From NCBI GenBank assembly GCA_027018875.1, contig JALUYA010000002.1:1-64000 (forward strand): a stretch of 64,000 nt of DNA, read 5' to 3'. A program made the position numbers and the translations under genes. Origin of the DNA: Gammaproteobacteria bacterium (lineage in GTDB: Bacteria > Pseudomonadota > Gammaproteobacteria > JAKDMP01). The notes beneath the pieces were generated by a model, which was not told the origin of the DNA, searched no databases, and worked only from the letters and a program-made list of their open reading frames with translations. Shown here one piece after another: positions 37,349-44,748 of this stretch; the first letter of the stretch is position 1; each line of letters starts with the position of its first letter.

Positions 37349-38518
37349 TCAGGTGCCGCGGCAATAGGCCTCGTAGTCGATGTAGCCGGGAAAATCGGCT
37401 CCCTCGCGGCAATAGCGGCAGGCGGGATCGGGTGTGATGGCCAGTTCGCGCCAGCTACCGCCCAGCGCGTCGTAGAGCAACAGGCGCCCAATCAGGGGGC
37501 GGCCGATCCCGAGGATCAGCTTGAGCGCCTCGGTGGCCTGGGCAACCCCGATTATGCCCGGAACCACACCCAGGACCCCGGCCTCGGCGCAGGAGGGGGC
37601 GAGCTCGGGCGGCGGCGGCTCGGGAAACAGGCAGCGGTAGCAGGGACCACGCCCATCGGGAGCGGCTGGCCAGAAGACGCCGATCTGCCCGCTGTAGCGT
37701 TCCACCGCCCCATAGACGTGGGGTAGGCCCAGCTTGAGGCAGGCATCGCTCGCCAGGTAACGCGTGGGGAAGTTGTCGCTACCGTCCACCACCAGGTCGT
37801 AGCCCTGGAAGATGGACTCGACATTACTGCTCGTCAGGCGGGTTTCATGGCTTACCACGCGTACCGACGGATTGAGCCCATACAGGGCGTGGCGCGCGGA
37901 TTCGGTTTTTTTTATCCCCAGCCGTTCCTGGCTATGCAGAACCTGGCGGTGCAGGTTCCCCAGCTCGACGCTGTCATCATCGACTATCCCGAGCGTGCCC
38001 ACCCCGGCCGCGGCGAGATACAGGGCCGCGGGAGAGCCGAGGCCGCCGGCGCCGATAAGCAGCAGGCGGGCCGATCCGAGCTTTTGCTGGCCCGCCTCGC
38101 CGATTTCGGGCAGCAGGATTTGACGGGCGTAACGGCGCCGATCCTCCGGGTCGAGCCGGGAGGGCGGGCTCGCGCAGGGCAGACCGGCGGCCTTCCAGGC
38201 CGAGTATCCTCCGGCGACCGAGTACACCTCGCGGTAGCCGAGCTGTTGCAGGGACGCGGCCGCGAACAGGGAGCGAATGCCTACCTCGCACAACAGCAGC
38301 AGCGCCTGGTCGCGGTCCGGCGCCTTTTCCTCGATCCGCAGCTCCAGGAACGAGCGCGGCACGTGCAGTGCCCCGCGAGGGCTGCCGGCGGCGAGTTCGT
38401 CGGCTTCGCGTACATCCAGCATCAGGGCCCCGGAAGCCATCCGCCGCGCGGCTTCGGTGGGGGAGATCTCGGGCACCTGGGAATGCAGTTCAGCCAGGCG
38501 TTGGTCGGTGGTGGTCAT
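37349..38518 (-). CDS. Rhodanese-MoeB/ThiF fusion, sulfur-carrier adenylyltransferase
   Basis: 389 residues. Residues 15-115 are a rhodanese domain (MLDVREADELAAGSPRGALH, active-site loop LLLCEVGIRS with Cys, VYSVAGGYSAWK). Residues 125-389 are an E1-like MoeB/ThiF domain (RRYARQILLPEIGEAGQQKL, LLIGAGGLGSPAALYLAAAG, DDDSVELGNLHRQVLH, SDNFPTRYLASDAC) with zinc cysteines CYRC and CRYC. It adenylates and probably sulfurates a ubiquitin-like carrier (MoaD, ThiS or similar). In the usual fusion the rhodanese follows the E1 domain; here it precedes it. No moa or thi gene is adjacent. Confidence 0.92.
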   Translation of the reverse strand: MTTTDQRLAELHSQVPEISPTEAARRMASGALMLDVREADELAAGSPRGALHVPRSFLELRIEEKAPDRDQALLLLCEVGIRSLFAAASLQQLGYREVYSVAGGYSAWKAAGLPCASPPSRLDPEDRRRYARQILLPEIGEAGQQKLGSARLLLIGAGGLGSPAALYLAAAGVGTLGIVDDDSVELGNLHRQVLHSQERLGIKKTESARHALYGLNPSVRVVSHETRLTSSNVESIFQGYDLVVDGSDNFPTRYLASDACLKLGLPHVYGAVERYSGQIGVFWPAAPDGRGPCYRCLFPEPPPPELAPSCAEAGVLGVVPGIIGVAQATEALKLILGIGRPLIGRLLLYDALGGSWRELAITPDPACRYCREGADFPGYIDYEAYCRGT

Positions 38519-39078
38519 GCAGTCGATTTACCGTTCATCCGGCTCGAATGTCGGGGAAAGAGGCGCTGGTTGCTTATATTGTACTGCTACTGCGAATCAT
38601 CCGAAAAGCAGCGAGAAACTACCGCGGGGTGATGCCGTTCGCTGGTGGACTCTTTTCCCGCCGGCAGCGGATCCTGCGGCCCTGGAAAATGTGGGTCGGG
38701 ATTTTCAGGGCTTCATATAAACAGGCCTTGCAACCGGGCCCAGCCGACGAAAGCGACGGGAAAGAAAATTGCGCCTAATAGGTGCATACTCCGGCGAAGG
38801 TGAATACCTATTCCGGAGGAACGTGAACGGCTGACTTCACAACGCATCACGCAGTGTCCTTGTCACAGCCGTTCAACCCGGATGTTGAAGCACTCAGAAA
38901 ATCCCTGGAGATGAAATAATTTCCTTATTCTGGCTTCACTTGGTGATTTCGCTTGCACCGAGTTCACATCGCTCACGCCCGGCGCGGCAGCCCGTCACCC
39001 GGCCGGGCTTGAATTGTTCTTGAACCGAAGGCGTACCGGTTTGGTTTGTCGCTGGTTGGTGTGTCATTTCGGTGTAAA
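38519..39078. other. 560-bp gap with two adjacent hairpins
   Basis: No gene is convincing; a plus-strand 76-codon frame from 38548 has no recognisable content. Two dyads stand side by side. At 38790-38817 TCCGG and CCGGA enclose a symmetrical internal loop and AGGT-GAAT-ACCT. At 38824-38875 a perfect 10-bp stem TGAACGGCTG/CAGCCGTTCA closes a 32-nt loop. This could be a structured RNA or leader of either strand. Confidence 0.4.
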
Positions 39079-39555
39079 TCAGCCGCGTTGGTAGGTGCCG
39101 ATGAGGCGGTTCATACCGAGTACATGGGGTTCGACCTGCTGCAGGAATTGCCACAGGGGCAACTCCGGTTCGATGTCCGGCTCACAATCCATTGCCAACA
39201 CCCAGAAATAGTAGTGGTGGATGCCGTGGCCCTCGGGCGGCATGGGGCCACCATAGCCCGCCTTGCCGAAGTCGCTGATGCCGCGGGTGCCGGCCTGGGT
39301 GTTTTCCTCCAGTGTCGTTACGGCTGCGGGCAGGTTATAGAGAACCCAGTGGGTGAAACCGTAGGCGCCCGGTTTCACCAGCGGAGCGTCGGGGTCGTGA
39401 CAGAAAACGGCGAAGGATCGGGTCCCTTCGGGCCAATCGTTCCAGGCGAGTGGAGGCGAGACATTGGCGCCCTCGCCGGTGAATTGACGCGGAATCCTGC
39501 CATGATGCTCAAAGGCCGGGCTTATGAGCCGTATTGGTGATAGTGCAAATCCCAT
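39079..39555 (-). CDS. YbhB/YbcL-family PEBP-like protein
   Basis: 158-residue phosphatidylethanolamine-binding/RKIP-like fold: LISPAFEHHGRIPRQFTGEG, VSPPLAWNDWPEGTRSFAVF, DPDAP (ligand site), THWVLYNLP and GYGGPMPPEGHGIHHYYFWV. Bacterial members are cytosolic with unclear roles. ATG 39555 follows GAGGAGA and begins a family-like N-terminus; the frame reads 97 codons further upstream without meaning. It lies downstream of arsC on the same strand, separated by 172 bp. Confidence 0.92.
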   Translation of the reverse strand: MGFALSPIRLISPAFEHHGRIPRQFTGEGANVSPPLAWNDWPEGTRSFAVFCHDPDAPLVKPGAYGFTHWVLYNLPAAVTTLEENTQAGTRGISDFGKAGYGGPMPPEGHGIHHYYFWVLAMDCEPDIEPELPLWQFLQQVEPHVLGMNRLIGTYQRG

Positions 39556-39727
39556 ATTGATCTCCTCATTCAAGTTTGGCAACCGGGTACTAGTGTACTG
39601 CGGCGGGATCGCACGGGCTCGATGCCGCCGCAGTCGGGCGCGGTATCTTGTGTCGAGATATTTCCCATGTCGGGATATATCGGGAAAATTTCGGCATCGA
39701 CAATCAGCAGGATTTTGGGTATTACCC

Positions 39728-40204
39728 TCAAGCAAGCTCGCCGATGTGCGCAAGCTCGGCCTGCAGCCGCCGGCGATCCCGCCCGGGCTCATCGAGCGGC
39801 AGTGCGAGGAAGGCCTCGACCCGTCGCCGAAGTATCCGGTAGGCACGCTCGAAGGCCGCCTCGATCTCGGCCTCCGTACCCGTAACGCAAGCCGGGTCGG
39901 CCACGTCCCAATGAGCGCGCACCGCCGGGCCGAGATACGCCGGACAGGTCTCGCCGGCGGCGTTCGCGCACACCGTGATCACGACGTCGGGCGTCACCGG
40001 CAGATCGTCCCAAGACTTGCTGTGAAGGTCCTCGATCGGGATGCCTTCGTGCGCAAGCAGGGCGAGCGAGCGCGAGTGCACTTTACCTGTCGGGTGACTC
40101 CCGGCGCTCAGCGCACGCCGGCCCGCGGGAGCGAGGTGATTGAACACGGCCTCGGCGAGGATCGAGCGGCAGGAATTTCCGGTGCAGAGAAAGAGCACGT
40201 TCAT
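39728..40204 (-). CDS. arsC: Thioredoxin-coupled arsenate reductase
   Basis: Reduces arsenate to arsenite; low-molecular-weight phosphatase fold. The 158 residues show the P-loop FLCTGNSCRSILAEA (C8-x5-R in CTGNSCRS), the resolving Cys in ITVCANAAGETCPAYLG (about residues 77-89) and DVADPACVTGTEAEI. ATG 40204 overlaps the arsR stop (ATGA). No ArsB/Acr3 efflux gene is in the neighbourhood, so exported arsenite needs a pump encoded elsewhere. Confidence 0.94.
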   Translation of the reverse strand: MNVLFLCTGNSCRSILAEAVFNHLAPAGRRALSAGSHPTGKVHSRSLALLAHEGIPIEDLHSKSWDDLPVTPDVVITVCANAAGETCPAYLGPAVRAHWDVADPACVTGTEAEIEAAFERAYRILRRRVEAFLALPLDEPGRDRRRLQAELAHIGELA

Positions 40205-40593
40205 GAGCGGGCACTCCGTCGGGAAGTGGTCAGGGGCGGCAGCACGGCCTCGTCGCAGGGCGAGGCGGCGCGCAACGCCGCGCAGGCCTCCGGCTGCCCG
40301 GCGCAGCATTCGTCGGTGAGGTAGGCGACGAGTTCCAGCATCAGCGGGATATTGGCTCGATAGCGCTGGTAGCGACCCTCCTGCGCCACACGGAGAAGCC
40401 CCGCCTGAGTGAGTGCCTTGAAGTGGAACGATAAATTCGATGGCGGGAGGCCGAGCGACTCCGCAATCTCGCCGGCCACCATGCCTTCCGGCCCTATTCT
40501 GACGAGCAGCCGAAAGACATCGAGCCGTACGCCCGAGGCGAGGCATTCCAAAAGCGAGACGCCGATGGCCTTATTTATGCTGACATCACTCAT
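40201..40593 (-). CDS. arsR: ArsR/SmtB-family metalloregulator
   Basis: 130-residue winged-helix repressor: LLECLASGVRLDVFRLLVRI, GEIAESLGLPPSNLSFHFKA (recognition helix), LTQAGLLRVAQEGRYQRYRA. The usual ELCVCDL Cys site in helix alpha-3 is absent; instead the C-terminal part has Cys-Cys and further Cys (TDECCAGQPEAC, ASPCDEA), the arrangement of ArsR subtypes with a C-terminal As(III) site. It is coupled to arsC. Confidence 0.92.
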   Translation of the reverse strand: MSDVSINKAIGVSLLECLASGVRLDVFRLLVRIGPEGMVAGEIAESLGLPPSNLSFHFKALTQAGLLRVAQEGRYQRYRANIPLMLELVAYLTDECCAGQPEACAALRAASPCDEAVLPPLTTSRRSARS

Positions 40594-40609
40594 ATTTCAA
40601 TACTACAAC

Positions 40610-40625
40610 AATTATTTAAATAATT
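40610..40625. promoter_or_regulatory. Perfect palindrome upstream of arsR, possible operator
   Basis: AATTATTTAAATAATT is a perfect 16-bp palindrome 17 bp upstream of the arsR start in an AT-rich promoter-like segment. It fits an ArsR-type operator overlapping the -10 region. Confidence 0.5.
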
Positions 40626-40791
40626 CAATTCCGATGCGGTTCAGTTGCCGCCTGTCGCCGGGGTAATGGCGGGGATACCTGGGCCGCGGGTGACGCGGTG
40701 GGCCGTTCATCGGGGGGGTGAGAATAGAGCAGGCGGAGGCGGAGGTTTGTTATAGTCGCGCCAGCGTAAATAATTCGCAGAGGTGTCGCCC

Positions 40792-42978
40792 ATGAAAAGT
40801 TGGCTGGCGGTAATCGGTATCGGTTTCATTGTTGCAGGAGTTCCCACGATGGCACAGGGCGGTCCCGGGCGGGAGGTGGCGGAGCATCGAGCAGGCTTCG
40901 CTTATCCACGGGCATATCGGGACAAGACGGTCGATGTTTATTTCGGCACTCGGGTGGCGGCACCCTACCAGTGGATGGAAAACCTTCAAAATCCGGAACT
41001 CAAACATTGGGTGGCCGCCGAAAACCAACTAACCGACGCCCACCTGGCGAAGATCAAGCTGCGGGAGGTGTTGTACCGGCGGCTCGAGCGGCTTTGGGAC
41101 TATGCCAAGGAAGGCTCGCCGATCCAGGCCGGGGGCAAGTTGTTCTTCAGCCGTAACCCGGGGCTGGAGAATCAGGCGACGGTGTATGTGCAGGATGGAA
41201 TAAACGCCAAGCCGCGGGTGCTGTTCAACCCCAACAGGATTTCTCCAAATGGTAACATTGCACTTGCCGGTTACCAGCCTTCGCCCGACGGGAAATATCT
41301 CGCCTACGAGTTGTCACTGGGGGGTTCGGACTGGCAGACGATCCATGTACTCGATGTCGCGACCGGCAAGACGTTACCCCGGGTGGTCCGCTGGGTGAAG
41401 TTCGCCAACATCAGTTGGACCCATGACAGCAAGGGTTTTTTCTATTCGCGCTTTCCCGAGCCACGGAAAGGCGAGGCGATTAGTGAGCGGCTCGCCAACC
41501 AGAAGCTCTACTACCACTGGGTGAACAAGCCGCAAGCCGATGACCGCTTGATCTATGCCCGCCCCGATCTGCCGAAGTGGATCATCAATGGCGCGGTTAC
41601 GGAAAACGGCCGGTACCTATTTATCTATCTCGAATACGACATTTCCAAGAACGATCTTTATTACGTCGATCTCGGCAACCCGGATCATCCCGATCTCGGG
41701 GCCCCGGTACACCCGTTGTTTACCTTGAACAACGCGGCCTATACGCCGATTGGGGTGCGCGGGAAGACCGCGTTCGTGCAAACGGATTACCGGGCCCCAC
41801 GCGGGCGGGTGGTCGCCGTGAAGCTCGACCGTCTGGGGCCGCGACATTGGCGCACCGTGGTGCCCGAGACCGACGGCGTGCTCGAGTCTGCGCAGATGGC
41901 CGCCGGGCGGGTTCTGGCCAATCGCATGGTAGTGGCCAAGAGCCGCCTTTCCCTTTACTCCACGGATGGGAAACTGATCAAGAATCTGAGGCTTCCCGAA
42001 CAGATGGGGAGCGTCAGCGGGATTTCATCGCGGGACGAATCTCCCAATGTGTACTATGAATTCACCTCGTTCCTGCAACCCGCCGGGGTGTACCGCTACG
42101 ATGTTGCCAGCGGCGGGACAAGCGCGTTTTTCCGCCCGAAGCTCGATTTCGACCCGGCGCCCTACCAGGTGCGACAAGTGTTCTACCGCTCGAGCGGAGG
42201 CACCGAAGTGCCGCTGTTTATCATTGCCCGCAAGGGGGTCAAGCTCGACGGGAAAAACCCCACGATCCTCTATGGCTACGGCGGGTTCGATATCACCATT
42301 ACCCCGTACTTCAATCCCATGCTTGCCGTTTGGCTGGAGCTTGGCGGCGTCTATGCTATTCCCAACCTACGCGGCGGCGGTGTCTATGGCCAGCAGTGGC
42401 ACCATGCCGGGATGCTTGGCAAGAAGCAAAATGTTTTCGATGATTTCGCCAATGCCGCCCGGTGGCTTATCCGCCACCGCTACACCTCGACGCCGCACCT
42501 CGGCATCATGGGCTACTCGAACGGGGGCCTGTTGACCGGGGCGAGCGTGACCCAGCAGCCGCATCTTTTTGGCGCCGTGTATATCGGCCATGGTGTGCTC
42601 GATATGCTGCGGTTCCAGAAATTCTCCGGCGGGCAGTACTGGGTGTCCGAGTATGGCACCTCGGCCAAGAAGAAGGACTTCAAGTGGTTGTATGCCTACT
42701 CGCCGTTACAGAACCTCAAGCCTGGTGTCTGCTACCCGCCGACGCTCATCACCACTTCCACCGACGACGACCGCGTTGTGCCCAGCCATGGTTACCAGTT
42801 CGCGGCGAAGATGCAGTATGACCAGGGATGCGTGAATCCCATTCTGTTGCACGTGGCCATGACCACCAGTCACACCTACATGCCTACCGATAAACGGATT
42901 CGTCACTTGGCCGATGACTGGGGATTTATCGGGGCTCACATCGGCATGCCACCGGGCGGCTTGGGCGGTACGCGGTAA
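40792..42978 (+). CDS. Exported prolyl oligopeptidase-family (S9) serine peptidase
   Basis: 728 residues. The ATG at 40792 follows AGAGGTG and starts a signal peptide (WLAVIGIGFIVAGVPTMAQG). The N-terminal half is a beta-propeller (YPRAYRDKTVDVYFGTRVAA, PYQWMEN as in POP enzymes). The C-terminal alpha/beta-hydrolase has GYSNGGLLTGAS (Ser), STDDDRVVPSHGYQFAAKM (Asp) and MTTSHTY (His). S9A enzymes cut after proline in short peptides; here it acts in the periplasm or outside. It is a single gene upstream of tRNA-Arg. Confidence 0.94.
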   Translation: MKSWLAVIGIGFIVAGVPTMAQGGPGREVAEHRAGFAYPRAYRDKTVDVYFGTRVAAPYQWMENLQNPELKHWVAAENQLTDAHLAKIKLREVLYRRLERLWDYAKEGSPIQAGGKLFFSRNPGLENQATVYVQDGINAKPRVLFNPNRISPNGNIALAGYQPSPDGKYLAYELSLGGSDWQTIHVLDVATGKTLPRVVRWVKFANISWTHDSKGFFYSRFPEPRKGEAISERLANQKLYYHWVNKPQADDRLIYARPDLPKWIINGAVTENGRYLFIYLEYDISKNDLYYVDLGNPDHPDLGAPVHPLFTLNNAAYTPIGVRGKTAFVQTDYRAPRGRVVAVKLDRLGPRHWRTVVPETDGVLESAQMAAGRVLANRMVVAKSRLSLYSTDGKLIKNLRLPEQMGSVSGISSRDESPNVYYEFTSFLQPAGVYRYDVASGGTSAFFRPKLDFDPAPYQVRQVFYRSSGGTEVPLFIIARKGVKLDGKNPTILYGYGGFDITITPYFNPMLAVWLELGGVYAIPNLRGGGVYGQQWHHAGMLGKKQNVFDDFANAARWLIRHRYTSTPHLGIMGYSNGGLLTGASVTQQPHLFGAVYIGHGVLDMLRFQKFSGGQYWVSEYGTSAKKKDFKWLYAYSPLQNLKPGVCYPPTLITTSTDDDRVVPSHGYQFAAKMQYDQGCVNPILLHVAMTTSHTYMPTDKRIRHLADDWGFIGAHIGMPPGGLGGTR

Positions 42979-43049
42979 GGTGGTTTTTCCGGCCATGGTA
43001 ACGGGGGGTTTGACCTGCCCCGCTCGTTACCGCGATAATGTACTATCTT

Positions 43050-43126
43050 GCGCCCGTAGCTCAGTTGGATAGAGTACCTGGCTACGAACCAGGTGGTCGG
43101 GAGTTCGAATCTCTCCGGGCGCGCCA
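43050..43126 (+). tRNA. tRNA-Arg (anticodon ACG)
   Basis: A 77-nt cloverleaf with acceptor GCGCCCG/CGGGCGC, D-arm AGCTCAGTTGGAT, anticodon stem CCTGG/CCAGG with loop CTACGAA (anticodon ACG), T-arm GGGAGTTCGAATCTCTCC and encoded CCA. Its 3' part is the integration target of the element to the right. Confidence 0.97.
43075..43126 (+). repeat. Attachment-site repeat, left copy (3' part of tRNA-Arg)
   Basis: The last 52 bp of tRNA-Arg recur at 49500-49551 with only two mismatches (43085 C vs 49510 T; 43122 C vs 49547 T). This is the direct repeat made by site-specific integration into a tRNA gene. Confidence 0.9.
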
Positions 43127-43150
43127 TATAAATTAAGCACTTAGACGAAT

Positions 43151-43176
43151 ACGGCGGCTGTATTGGCCGCCGTTTT
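43151..43176 (+). terminator. Terminator downstream of tRNA-Arg
   Basis: ACGGCGGC/GCCGCCGT, 8-bp perfect stem with a 7-nt loop, then TTTT. A diverged copy of the same hairpin lies after the right att repeat at 49577-49600. Confidence 0.8.
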
Positions 43177-43181
43177 CATTT

Positions 43182-43202
43182 CGGGGTAAACACAGGGGTA
43201 AC
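43182..43202. repeat. GGGGTAA repeats at the element's left end (possible integrase arm sites)
   Basis: CGGGGTAAACACAGGGGTAAC carries two GGGGTAA units 12 bp apart. The near-identical CGGGGTAAACACTGGGGTAA lies at 49351-49370, next to the integrase start. Paired repeats at both ends fit integrase or AlpA arm-type binding sites. Confidence 0.6.
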
Positions 43203-43452
43203 ATTTTGCAGAAGTTAGGAATGGGCGCTTACGGTGGTATATTCCGGCGCACCCTTTTCATTCATGCGTGCCCGGAAGGCTTCGGCTCACGACGACCAGA
43301 GAAACCATGATTTTGTAGAAGTCCGTTCGGTTCGCGCGCTCCCATTCCGTTAGCGCGGGGGGTACCTCCGATCCCTTCAAACGCAAAGCTATTTCTGACG
43401 TTATTTCACTCCGAACCTCAAATCGCGCGCGCGTATAGTGGCATACGAAAAA

Positions 43453-43704
43453 TTAGCGGCGATATTGTTTCAGATTCGCCAGCGCCCGGCGCTTGCCCGC
43501 TGGGGTGCGCGGACCAGTGGACAAGCCGCCGTGGTGTCGGCATCGCCCGTTTTCGAGTGCATGCGCGCGGCAGGGCTCGCCGGTACTTTTGCAATGCGCT
43601 CCGCAACGCGGCCAGTCTCCACGCTTAGGTTTGCCGTCGGTACGCCATGAGAAACGGATACCGGGATTCTGGCCGCGCCATTCGTACCAGCAGATCGGCA
43701 TCAT
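43453..43704 (-). CDS. HGGxSTGP-motif small protein
   Basis: 83 residues with CGAHCKSTGEPCRAHALENG, then RCRHHGGLSTGPRTPAGKRR. The paired Cys/His and the HGG-x-STGP(R/K)T box mark a family I recall from proteobacterial prophages and islands; its function is unknown and it may bind nucleic acid through a small zinc site. Its ATG overlaps a 15-codon frame (TGATG), the remnant of an upstream gene cut by the IS21 insertion. Confidence 0.75.
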   Translation of the reverse strand: MMPICWYEWRGQNPGIRFSWRTDGKPKRGDWPRCGAHCKSTGEPCRAHALENGRCRHHGGLSTGPRTPAGKRRALANLKQYRR

Positions 43705-43833
43705 CAGCCGTCCTTCTTGATTTTCTCAAGTTTGTGGCGCTTCATCTTCATGCGGCGACATTCAGCGACCAATTTTTGTAACGGGTGTAGTCAAACGGCC
43801 GCCATGTTCTGTGTGAAAGGTTGACTGCGCATT

Positions 43834-43947
43834 CCGGTGAAACTGGACAGTCATTCCGGCGCAAAGTGGACAGCTGATCCGGCGCAAAGTGGACAGCTGA
43901 TCCGGCGCAAAGTGGACAGCTGATCCGGCGCAAAGTGGACAGTTGTC
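43834..43947. repeat. IS21 end repeats, left cluster
   Basis: One 22-bp variant (CCGGTGAAACTGGACAGTCATT) is followed by three identical 23-bp copies (CCGGCGCAAAGTGGACAGCTGAT; 43856, 43879, 43902) and a fourth that diverges at its end. These are multiple transposase-binding sites typical of IS21-family termini, not a CRISPR. Confidence 0.85.
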
Positions 43948-43993
43948 GGAGCGAAGCGACGCGGGGTTGTCATTATGAGTTCAGGTGTCCAGT

Positions 43994-44731
43994 TTAGGTC
44001 AACTTTTTTCTGCGCTTTCTCATGGAATCTCCCTTGAGATTAATCTGGTAGGCGTTGTGTATGAGCCGGTCGAGGATGGCGTCAGCCAGGGTGGGATCGC
44101 CGATCAGTTCATGCCAGTTTTCGACGGGGAACTGGCTGGTTACGAGTGTGGCGCGCACGCCATAGCGGTCCTCCAGGATCTCGAGTAAATCGCGCCGATG
44201 TTCGTCCTTGAGTGCGGCGGTGCCGAAGTCATCCAGGACCAGGAGATCCGATTTGGCGAGGGCATTCATCAGCTTGGGATAACGGCCGTCCCCTTTAGCG
44301 GTGGAGAGGTCCTGGAAGAAGCGTGATACCCGCACGTAGAGGGCGTTCAGCCCATCACGACAGGCCTTGTGAGCCAGCGCACAAGCCAGCCAGCTCTTGC
44401 CGATGCCGGTGGGGCCGGTGATCAGCACATTGTGGTGGTCACGGATCCATTGCGAGGTGGCCAGTTTGGTCATCAGGGCCTTGTCCAGGCCCCGGGGATG
44501 ACGGTAGTCGATGTCCTCGATGGCCGCCTGATGCCGGAGCCTGGCGCGGCGCAGCCGCGTCTGAAGGCGACGGCTGTCGCGTTCGGTCATCTCTCTGTCG
44601 GCCATCAGGCCCAGGCGCTCCTCGGTGGAGAGCGCCTCGATGTCCGGCATCTTGAGTTGTTCTTCAAAGGCGCGCGCCATACCGGTCAGGCGCAGGGCAT
44701 GGAGTTTGTCCAGTGTGGGGGGTGTCAGCAT
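43994..44731 (-). CDS. istB: IS21-family helper ATPase IstB
   Basis: 245-residue AAA+ DnaC-like protein that remodels target DNA for the IstA transposase. Walker A GPTGIGKS (about 106-113), Walker B LLVLDDFGTAAL (about 160-171), sensor VTSQFPVENW and the basic tail MRKRRKKLT. It follows istA by 17 bp and appears intact. Confidence 0.95.
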   Translation of the reverse strand: MLTPPTLDKLHALRLTGMARAFEEQLKMPDIEALSTEERLGLMADREMTERDSRRLQTRLRRARLRHQAAIEDIDYRHPRGLDKALMTKLATSQWIRDHHNVLITGPTGIGKSWLACALAHKACRDGLNALYVRVSRFFQDLSTAKGDGRYPKLMNALAKSDLLVLDDFGTAALKDEHRRDLLEILEDRYGVRATLVTSQFPVENWHELIGDPTLADAILDRLIHNAYQINLKGDSMRKRRKKLT

Positions 44732-44748
44732 CGCTTTCTCCTTATCAG

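Noticed and set aside
38548-38778. 76-codon plus-strand frame in the gap before the PEBP gene
   Set aside because: No good ribosome-binding site, no family resemblance, and an untypical Trp/Arg-rich end; not strong enough to list as a gene.
43856-43944. Possible CRISPR array (four 23-bp direct repeats)
   Set aside because: The repeats are head-to-tail without spacers and are part of IS21 transposase-binding ends, with an inverted set at the other end.
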